Shown: piece after piece, positions 17,991-24,912 of the stretch
How the letters are laid out: each line of letters begins with the position of its first letter
Numbering within the stretch: position 1 is the stretch's first letter
Assembly: GCA_009777845.1 (NCBI GenBank)
Contig: WRLD01000001.1
Location: 1 to 64,000, forward strand
DNA from: Defluviitaleaceae bacterium
GTDB taxonomy: Bacteria; Bacillota; Clostridia; Lachnospirales; WQUN01
Length of the DNA stretch: 64,000 bases
Direction: 5' to 3'
Translations under genes and position numbers: made by a program
Notes under the pieces: model-generated
Told to the model about the DNA's origin: nothing
Seen by the model: the letters and a program-made list of their open reading frames with translations, nothing else
The model's database searches: none

Positions 17991-18148
17991 CGTAGGGGGC
18001 GGATTTATCCGCCCCGAGGTTAGCACGTTGACCGCCTTACCTACGTACCACCTCGCACCACAATTACCACGTACCAAATTGGTGGGACGTAACCTGCCAC
18101 AAATTGACGAACGTGCGGGGGTCGGGACGGATAAATCCGTCCCCTACA
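17991..18148. repeat. Family B palindromic repeat
   Basis: A second 158-base copy, about 264 bases from the first and sharing its core (CGCCTTACCTACGTACCAC). Both ends are the GGCGGATTTATCCGCCCC hairpin and its partner. It is non-coding. Confidence 0.85.
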
Positions 18149-18159
18149 AAACCATGTTG

Positions 18160-18417
18160 TTACAAACTGGCTGTAGGTGTAACGTGTAAATATCGAGAGG
18201 TTGACAGTGGGCAACAAACTGGCTGTGGCTGTGGGTGTACGTGTGAATATCGAGAAGTTGACGGTGGATAGTAAACTGGGTGGGGCTGTAGTGGCTGTGG
18301 GTGTATGTGTACATATCGAGAAGTTGGCGGTGGGTAGTAAACTGGGTGGGGCTGTGGTGGCTGTGGGTGTACGTGTACATAGCGAGAAGTTGGCGGTGGG
18401 GAACAGACTGGGTGGGG
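18160..18417. repeat. 66-base tandem minisatellite
   Basis: About four copies of a 66-base unit (GTAAACTGGGTGGGGCTG, then GTACATATCGAGAAGTTGG) abut the stop codon of the STAND gene. Because 66 is divisible by three, the minus strand stays open and would read a 22-residue repeat (SPTQF, HRQLLD, MYTYTHSHH). No start or ribosome site supports translation. Confidence 0.75.
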
Positions 18418-20688
18418 CTATAACTGGGTGGATAGCCAGTGGTCGAAGTCGGGGGAGTTGCCGTGGAGGGCGGTGTAGAGTTTACGCATGTTTTCCTTGG
18501 TGTTTTTTGTATGTGGGTGATTTTCGCCTAGTTTTTCAAGGCGGATACGGTAGGCTTGGACAAACAGCGTTAGGGCTTCGGCATAGTTGCCTTGGCAGTA
18601 ATGTGTTACGGCGATGTTGTTGTAGGTTTGAGCGGTGGAGGGGTGGTCTGTGCCTAGGGCTTTTTCGTGGATTTTTCGGGCTTTTTCAAGCCAGTGTAAG
18701 GCTTTGTCATATTTGCCTTGATATACATGTATTCCTCCGATGTTGCTGTAGACGGAGGCGGTGTCGGGGTGGTCTGTGCCTAGGGCGTTCTCGTGGATTT
18801 TTCGCGCTTTTTTAAGCCAGTGTAAGGCTTCGTCATATTTGTCTTGGGAGTCATATATTGCTGCGATATTGTTGTAGATGGCGGCGGTATCGGGGTGGTT
18901 TGTGCCGAGGGCTTTTTCAAGCCAGTGTAAGGCTTCGGCATACTTGCCTTGGTTGTCATATACTCCTGCGATATTGTTGTAGGTGGTGGCGGTGATGGGG
19001 TGGTCTGTGCCGTGGATTTTTTCGCTGATTTTTCGGTCTTTTTCGTACCAGTGTAACGCCTTATCATACTCTCCGTAGTCTTTGTATTTTAACGCAATCT
19101 CATTAAGCAGTGTACTAACTTCTTCTCTTTCCACATTACAAAACTGCTCCATTACGGCTTCTGCTAGACTAAGCCTAAAGTGCGATTCTGCATAAGGGGC
19201 GGTGAGTTTTATATATTCCTCGCCCTGCATGTAGTCTATTATTTCCGCACAATCGTCATATGACGGCTTGCCGTACTGTAGCGTGATAGATTCTTTTATT
19301 ATTGGGTGCATATAGTATCCGTCCTCGGAGGCGGTAAGCCAGCCTATAGCGACAAGCCTTTGCAGGTCGTTTACATTGCAATTAAGCCATTTTTTTATTT
19401 CGCTTGGCAGGGGTACGCTTGGCAAAATGGCTAGGTTTTTTAGTATGCGTAGTTGTTCGGGTAGTCCCTCGGGTTTACGGGATTTCTTCCCGAATAGTGC
19501 AAATAGCTTTGCCAAAGGTTTGGCTATGGTTGTGGGTAGTCTTTTGGTTTTGGGGGCTTTTTCTGCGGATAGTGTAAATAGCGTTGCCAAATGCTTGGCT
19601 ATGGTTGTTGATTGTTTGTTGTTTCGGTCTTTGTTTTGGTTGTGGTCGGTTTCGATTTCTAGCTCGAAATACGAGAAGCCCCTTTTTTCCAAATCCTCTG
19701 CAAACTGTTCTAATTTATAACCGCCCTCATTAGCCACACCTGCGAGTAGCTCTACAGACAGCGTGTGACATTTTACATAGTTTACCAGTGTTTTTACTAT
19801 GTTTTCGTGCTTGCGGTTTTTGTCGTGGTCGTAGTATTTGTAAAAAATGTCGATACATTGTGGCTCGTCCAAAAAGCCTATGGGGAATGGCTCGAAGTTT
19901 CCGATTTTTTTTCGCCGTGACGTGAGAATTACGGTAGCATCTAGCGTTTCTAAAAAGCCTAGGTCGTTGGCATTTTCGGAAACATTATCAATAAATATAA
20001 TGATGTTTTTTCCTGCAAGGGTTATGAAGTTTAGTATTTCGGCGTAGCGTGTGTCGGGGTCGTTTATTTCGGTAAAGAGCGTAAAGGCTTTTAGTAGGCT
20101 TTCCTTTAGGCTTGTTTGGTATTCTATCCATGCTATGTGTGTATATTTGGCTTCCTCTTTTAGTTGGTGAAATAGTGCTTTGGCTATGGTTGTTTTGCCT
20201 ACACCGCCCAAGCCATTGATAAGTGCGAGCTTTTGGGTTTGGGTTATTTTTTCGCGGAGTTGACGGAGTTCTTCGTCACGGTGCGCGAATTTGTTGTTTG
20301 GTTTTGGTGGTGGGGTGGTTATGGCGGTGGAGGTAGCGTTGGTTATGTGGTGTATGTCGTTGCTAGGGGTGTTGTCAGTGTCGTGTGGTGGATTAAAAGT
20401 CGGTGTGGAGTTTTGGGAATCAAGCTCTTTTTTATATTTAATAAATTCTCGAATTAACCAAATGGCAGTAACGACAATAATAATAAGAACAACAAGGACA
20501 ACAACAATAATGACAACAGCAATAACTAATCCATATTTATTTTCACTTTCTATAAGACACTTAATACCTGCCCAAATTAACCTAAAAACTGTCCAACCTG
20601 CCCCAAGAACAGCCAAAATGGCAGTAACACCAATACCACCAAAAAGCCATTCCTTATGCTTGCAAATAAATTTCAATAAAGCTAGCAT
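18418..20688 (-). CDS. Membrane-anchored NB-ARC/TPR STAND protein
   Basis: The 756-residue protein starts with two membrane segments (residues ~12-35 and ~45-75), followed by an NTPase with P-loop NGLGGVGKTTIAKALF near residue 160 and a Walker B at NIIIFIDNVS. A winged-helix region follows, then five or more TPR units of the kinesin-light-chain type (NNIAGVYDNQGKYAEALHW). Between NTPase and helical region a ~27-residue segment is duplicated (TTIAKHLATLF and TTIAKPLAKLF). STAND proteins switch on ligand binding; defence or signalling are both possible. I chose the ATG at 20688, preceded by GGTGG-AG. Confidence 0.8.
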   Translation of the reverse strand: MLALLKFICKHKEWLFGGIGVTAILAVLGAGWTVFRLIWAGIKCLIESENKYGLVIAVVIIVVVLVVLIIIVVTAIWLIREFIKYKKELDSQNSTPTFNPPHDTDNTPSNDIHHITNATSTAITTPPPKPNNKFAHRDEELRQLREKITQTQKLALINGLGGVGKTTIAKALFHQLKEEAKYTHIAWIEYQTSLKESLLKAFTLFTEINDPDTRYAEILNFITLAGKNIIIFIDNVSENANDLGFLETLDATVILTSRRKKIGNFEPFPIGFLDEPQCIDIFYKYYDHDKNRKHENIVKTLVNYVKCHTLSVELLAGVANEGGYKLEQFAEDLEKRGFSYFELEIETDHNQNKDRNNKQSTTIAKHLATLFTLSAEKAPKTKRLPTTIAKPLAKLFALFGKKSRKPEGLPEQLRILKNLAILPSVPLPSEIKKWLNCNVNDLQRLVAIGWLTASEDGYYMHPIIKESITLQYGKPSYDDCAEIIDYMQGEEYIKLTAPYAESHFRLSLAEAVMEQFCNVEREEVSTLLNEIALKYKDYGEYDKALHWYEKDRKISEKIHGTDHPITATTYNNIAGVYDNQGKYAEALHWLEKALGTNHPDTAAIYNNIAAIYDSQDKYDEALHWLKKARKIHENALGTDHPDTASVYSNIGGIHVYQGKYDKALHWLEKARKIHEKALGTDHPSTAQTYNNIAVTHYCQGNYAEALTLFVQAYRIRLEKLGENHPHTKNTKENMRKLYTALHGNSPDFDHWLSTQL

Positions 20689-20770
20689 ACTCCACCACCC
20701 CAATACCAATATTCCACAATATTTGCAAATTATATCATACCCATTATCACATTTGCAAATTATTATAACC

Positions 20771-21520
20771 CTACCGATACACCCCCACCTTAATAAAAGT
20801 CCGCCCTTTTTTCGACATTCCACCTATTTCCAACAGCCTCGCGCGACCCAAACCGCGCACGGACAAAACCGCGCCTTCGCCTACTTCCTTTGACGGCTTG
20901 GTGCATGGCTCAAAATTCAAATTTACACGCCCTGCGGCGATAATTTCCGCCGCCTTGCCGCGCGACATGCCAAACGCCGTGCTTACTATGGTGTCGAGCC
21001 GTGGCGAGGCTACAGTGTCGGTTTTTGTAGAATAGCTTTCTGCCTTGGCGGACAGCTCCGATTCCATTTCCGTCAGGCTAATGCTGGCGTTTCCTGCCTT
21101 GGTGAGGTTTTCGGCGATATATACGCCTAGCTCGGGCAAGCAAATAAGCGCGGCGGGCGTTTCGATAATGTCGCCAATCGCGGCGCGTTCGACACCAAGC
21201 GACATGACCGCGCCGAGTATGTCGCGGTGTCCCACGCTGTCCTGCGGCGCGGCGTGAATTTGCATAACGCAAAAAAGGGCTTTCCGCTCGTATTCGCCCC
21301 AGTCGGGGTTCAAAAAAACGGCGCGTACACGCTCCGCGCCCTCGTAGCCGCCGTCAAAAACGACGTTTACATCTTGTCTGCGTTTGAAATAATTCATGGT
21401 TGCTTGCGCTTCGGCAGGCGTAAGAAAACGCGAAGCGGCACAGCCGATTTTTACGGCTTTTTTGGCTAAATCGTCCATTCTGGCGATTAGTATTCCGCCG
21501 AATAATTTATTTTGTTCCAA
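20771..21520 (-). CDS. ylmH: YlmH-family S4 RNA-binding protein
   Basis: A 249-residue protein of the YlmH family, which sits after sepF in many Firmicutes and binds ribosomal or stalled-complex RNA. Residues ~170-240 form the S4 domain (RLDTIVSTAFGMSRGKAAEI, GRVNLNF). The N-terminal half contains FLTPAEAQ and FDGGYEGAERVRAVFLN, typical of the family. Translation most likely begins at a TTG at 21520, because LIARMDDLAKKA belongs to the family N-terminus; the ATG at 21478 would trim 14 residues. No division genes are visible around it. Confidence 0.88.
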   Translation of the reverse strand: MEQNKLFGGILIARMDDLAKKAVKIGCAASRFLTPAEAQATMNYFKRRQDVNVVFDGGYEGAERVRAVFLNPDWGEYERKALFCVMQIHAAPQDSVGHRDILGAVMSLGVERAAIGDIIETPAALICLPELGVYIAENLTKAGNASISLTEMESELSAKAESYSTKTDTVASPRLDTIVSTAFGMSRGKAAEIIAAGRVNLNFEPCTKPSKEVGEGAVLSVRGLGRARLLEIGGMSKKGRTFIKVGVYR

Positions 21521-21575
21521 TTTGTAGGTTCAACTCCCTAGATTAGTACATGGGGACATGGATTTTAAAGATTAT

Positions 21576-21802
21576 GGCACGCGGATTTTCGCGGATTTAA
21601 CGGATTTTCGCGGATTTTTTCTTGCGTTTATTCAAAACTAAAGGAACGCGGATAACGTAGGTTTTTAAAGGGAATCAAACACGGATTTAACGGATTTACA
21701 CGGATTACGCGGATAAAAAAACGCGCCAGACAAAATCCGCGCAAATCCGCCAAATCCGCGGAAATCCGCGTTCCATTGCCTTTAAAAAATCCGCGTTCCA
21801 TG
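21576..21802. repeat. Family A repeats, about two copies
   Basis: CGGATTT and AAATCCG unit arrays fill nearly the whole 292-base gap between the ylmH and SLC13 genes. One inverted copy is followed by a second. Nothing else is visible in the gap. Confidence 0.85.
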
Positions 21803-21812
21803 CCTTCAAAAA

Positions 21813-23633
21813 TCAAAACGGAAAAAACACAGGCAACACCAACAAAACCACAGTACCCACCAAAAATTGCAACGGAATACCGACCTTCATATAGTCAACA
21901 AATTTGTACTTGCCTGCGACCATAACCATGGCGTTGGGCGGTGTGGAAACAGGCGTAGCAAACGACATGCTGGAAGCGTACGTCACCGCCATTACAAGCG
22001 GCAGAGGGCTAACGCCCATCTGCTGTGCCGTAATCAGCGCGACAGGCAAAAACAGCACGGCCGTGGCGGTATTGCTTATAAATACGCCAAAAAGCGAGGT
22101 AAGCACGTATAACGCAAGCATTATGGCGCGCGGGCCTGCGTCGCCGAGCGTGTTGATTATGCTGTCTGCGATAAATGTGACACCGCCAGTATTTTCCAGT
22201 GCGGTCGCCATAGGCAGCATACAGGCTATGAGTACCACGACATTCCAGTTTACGGCGCGGTAGGCGCGGTCTGTGCTTGTCACACAGCGCGTAAGCACCA
22301 TAAGCAGGCCTGCCACCAAAATTGTCATTACCGCAGGAATAATGTCGAGCACGAGCATAACCACCATAGCGAGCAAAACCGCGCCTGCCAAAATGGCGCG
22401 CAACGGCTTAAATACCTCTGCTTCGGTCGTTTTGTGGCAAATTACGACAAGCTCGCCGCGCTCCTTTGCCAGCAGGTCGATGTCCTTCCACTGACCGTAC
22501 GCAAGCATGGAATCGCCGTATTTTAGCGGCTCTTGCGCCAACGGCATTTTCGCGTCCATGTTGCGCGGCTTTACCGACAAAATAGTAATACCGTATTTGT
22601 CACGAAACGCGACATCTCTAAGCGACTGGTTTATAAGGCTAGATTGCGGTGTGAGAATAATTTCCGCGATATTTTCGTCCTGTATATGCAGGTTTTCCAC
22701 CGAATCACGCGGAAGCAATTCAAGTCCTGTTTCCGCCAAAAATTTATCCATATCCGCGCGAGTGGCATAAATTAACAGCGTATCGTCCGCCTCGGGAACA
22801 GAGGACGGCAACGCCAAAACCTGCTGATTCGCCGCCAAAAACCGCTTTTCCGCCTTGCGTATTTTCAAAACAGTTACATTGTAAAGCCTTGCCCATTGCA
22901 GTGATTTTAACGCTCTGCCTATGACCTCGCTATCCGCTGGCACATTGACACAGTGCAGTAATCTGTCGGCCTTATAATGGTTGAGAAGCTCGGAAACGCT
23001 TATTGTGTCGGCGTTTTTAGACTTTTGCTCAAAGGGCTTGTCAAGCATTTTCCGCCCGACAAGCCACATGTAAATAATTCCAGTAAACAGCACAATAAGC
23101 CCAATCGGCGTAAAATCAAAAAACGACAGCGTTCCGTAGCCGCCGCTTAATAACGCGTCACGCGCAAGCAAATTAGGTGCGGTGCCAATCAGCGTAAGCG
23201 CGCCGCTCATGCTTGCGCCAAAGGCAAGCGGCATAAGCAGCTTGCTAGGGTGTACGCCTACCCTCGCGCATAGGCTAACCACCACGGGAATAAGAATAGC
23301 CACCGTGCCTGTATTGCTTATAAAGCTGCCCATGATTGCCACAAGCAGCTGCATAAAAACCAAAGTCTTAAATTCGCTATTGCCGGTAATTTTCACAAGC
23401 AGACTGCCTGCCTTGCCTGCCAAGCCCGTCTGCGAAATGCCCTCGCCCACCACAAAAAGCACCGCCAGCATAATAACAACGGTACTGGAAAACCCTGCCA
23501 ACGCCTCCGACACAGAAATAACGCCAGTCAAAAACAACGCAAGCAACGAGCATAACGCCACGAGGTCGGAACGGAAACGCGGTATGGCAAAGCAGATGGT
23601 GGTGATGGCTAGGATTAGGAATACAAGGGACAT
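21813..23633 (-). CDS. SLC13-family permease with two RCK-C domains
   Basis: The 606-residue membrane protein has two blocks of transmembrane segments around a soluble middle (residues ~200-380) with two TrkA-C/RCK-C-like repeats (RALKSLQWARLYNVTVLKI and QSLRDVAFRDKYGITILSV). Family signatures are the paired SNTGTVAILIPV and ISNTATAVLFLPVA motifs and ATPVSTPPNAMV. Such proteins carry dicarboxylates, sulfate or related anions with Na+ or protons; the substrate cannot be told here. The next gene begins only 6 bases away in the same direction, so they may be read together. Confidence 0.85.
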   Translation of the reverse strand: MSLVFLILAITTICFAIPRFRSDLVALCSLLALFLTGVISVSEALAGFSSTVVIMLAVLFVVGEGISQTGLAGKAGSLLVKITGNSEFKTLVFMQLLVAIMGSFISNTGTVAILIPVVVSLCARVGVHPSKLLMPLAFGASMSGALTLIGTAPNLLARDALLSGGYGTLSFFDFTPIGLIVLFTGIIYMWLVGRKMLDKPFEQKSKNADTISVSELLNHYKADRLLHCVNVPADSEVIGRALKSLQWARLYNVTVLKIRKAEKRFLAANQQVLALPSSVPEADDTLLIYATRADMDKFLAETGLELLPRDSVENLHIQDENIAEIILTPQSSLINQSLRDVAFRDKYGITILSVKPRNMDAKMPLAQEPLKYGDSMLAYGQWKDIDLLAKERGELVVICHKTTEAEVFKPLRAILAGAVLLAMVVMLVLDIIPAVMTILVAGLLMVLTRCVTSTDRAYRAVNWNVVVLIACMLPMATALENTGGVTFIADSIINTLGDAGPRAIMLALYVLTSLFGVFISNTATAVLFLPVALITAQQMGVSPLPLVMAVTYASSMSFATPVSTPPNAMVMVAGKYKFVDYMKVGIPLQFLVGTVVLLVLPVFFPF

Positions 23634-23639
23634 TTATTT

Positions 23640-24599
23640 TTACCTCACATAGTTGACCGAAAGCCTCTCGCCGTTACTTATCGCATAAACGCTAGTAGTC
23701 ATAGTAAAAAATATCTCCGCGCCTTCTTCTTCCAGCGTTTCGATTATGCGATTATTCGCAGGGCGTTCTGGGCGGTATTTTTTCTCGTCGTCTGGGTGGA
23801 AGCCAGTGATAACCGCAAAGCGCGGTTGCAACTCGCGTATAAACCGCAACGAGCGATTGTAACGCCGTCCGTGGCGCGGCACCTTGTAAAAATTGTAATC
23901 TATGTCTGCTATATCCTCGTTTTCCATAATTTCCCGCAAGCGGTAACGCGACATATCGCCAGTAAACAGGAAATTGTTCCTGCCATGCGTTACGCTTACG
24001 ACTATGGAATATTCGTCGTCGTTATAACGCCTGACGGCGGTATCGTCGTCGTCGTCGCTGTCGTCGTCGTCGTCCTCAAAGTCCTCGTATTCCTCAGGCC
24101 TAAACGACGCAGGATTGACCCAAAACTCCGCATTATCGAGCGAAAAGCGCATTGTTTCCGTCAAAACAGTGGGGACAATGCTCTTGCGTTGCAAGGCGGA
24201 ATTAAAAAGCGAAACATTGGTAGACTCTCTCGCATAGTTTGGCACAATGACGTTGGCTACATTCATAGCGGATATTACGTCCGCCGCGCCGCCCACATGG
24301 TCGTTATCAAAATGCGTAATAATCAAATAGTCTATTCTTCTTATTTCCTTTTCGCGCATATGCCGAACAATCTCGCTACCGTTTTGCCGTTCGCCAGTGT
24401 CAATTAACGCGGTATAATTTTCCGTAGTAATAAGAATGGCATCAGACCTGCCTATGCCGAAAATAAATATTTCCATTTCGTTGGTTACTGGTTCTTTAAT
24501 CTCTGGTTCGTGCCATTCGTCCTCAATGGTCGGGCTTTCACAGCCCGAAAAAATGAACATGCAGGTAAGTATGCTTGCTAGTAAAAATAGTTTTTTCAT
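23640..24599 (-). CDS. Metallo-beta-lactamase-fold lipoprotein (ComEC-C-like)
   Basis: The 319-residue protein starts with a lipoprotein signal ending FSGC. The MBL-fold metal motif THFDNDHVGG lies at about residues 95-105, with later LFTGDMS and VPRHGRR matching the ComEC C-terminal-like branch of extracellular hydrolases. Between them sits an acid run (EDDDDDSDDDDD) near 175-190, encoded by GTC-GTC repeats on the plus strand, probably a triplet expansion. The ATG at 24599 follows GGAGATTGATACC. The enzyme is expected on the outer face; substrates could be nucleic acid or phosphodiesters. Confidence 0.82.
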   Translation of the reverse strand: MKKLFLLASILTCMFIFSGCESPTIEDEWHEPEIKEPVTNEMEIFIFGIGRSDAILITTENYTALIDTGERQNGSEIVRHMREKEIRRIDYLIITHFDNDHVGGAADVISAMNVANVIVPNYARESTNVSLFNSALQRKSIVPTVLTETMRFSLDNAEFWVNPASFRPEEYEDFEDDDDDSDDDDDTAVRRYNDDEYSIVVSVTHGRNNFLFTGDMSRYRLREIMENEDIADIDYNFYKVPRHGRRYNRSLRFIRELQPRFAVITGFHPDDEKKYRPERPANNRIIETLEEEGAEIFFTMTTSVYAISNGERLSVNYVR

Positions 24600-24639
24600 G
24601 GTATCAATCTCCATTCAATGGTGGCTTTTTTTATTTGCC

Positions 24640-24713
24640 AAGAAGCTACTGCTCGTGATGTTGTGCGGCTTGTCACTAGCGGTTGCCGAAAATTCAAGCG
24701 GCTAAGCCGCTTA
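24640..24713. repeat. Family D repeat, intergenic copy
   Basis: AGAAGCTACTGCTCGTGATG, CTTGTCACTAGCGG and CAAGCGGCTAAGCCGC match, with a few changes, the segment at 27922-27992 inside the ECF T gene. The right end is a CGGCTNAGCCG-type hairpin. This copy follows the MBL lipoprotein gene start on the far side and is not translated. Confidence 0.65.
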
Positions 24714-24863
24714 TTTCCATTTTCTGTCATTATGGGAAATGGTTTCGCCTTGGGCATACTCCCTTTCCGCTAATTGAATTAAGCTAATATCGTCGGGAAA
24801 GACTTCGTCTTGTATTTTTTCGCTTGTGTATTTAAGCCTCTGTTCCGTATTTTTGTCCAGAAT
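24711..24863 (-). pseudogene. Fragment of a small gene, possibly antitoxin-like
   Basis: The minus strand has an open frame of about 50 codons ending QLAEREYAQGETISHNDRKWK before a TAA at 24711. The amino-acid pattern looks natural and resembles the C-terminus of small antitoxins, but no start codon with a ribosome site is present. An in-frame stop lies just upstream at its 5' end. I read it as a decayed 3' remnant. The tail runs into the family D repeat. Confidence 0.3.
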
Positions 24864-24912
24864 TTACGCCCCCTTTGAAATAAGGAATCCGCCCTTTGGC
24901 TTCATACGCCTC

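Noticed and set aside
18144-18380. A His/Thr/Tyr-rich repeat protein on the minus strand
   Set aside because: It is only the 66-base minisatellite read in an open frame; no ribosome site and unnatural composition.
20291-20893. A Thr/Ile/Pro-rich protein on the plus strand opposite the STAND gene start
   Set aside because: Antisense shadow of the membrane segments of the STAND protein; no ribosome site.
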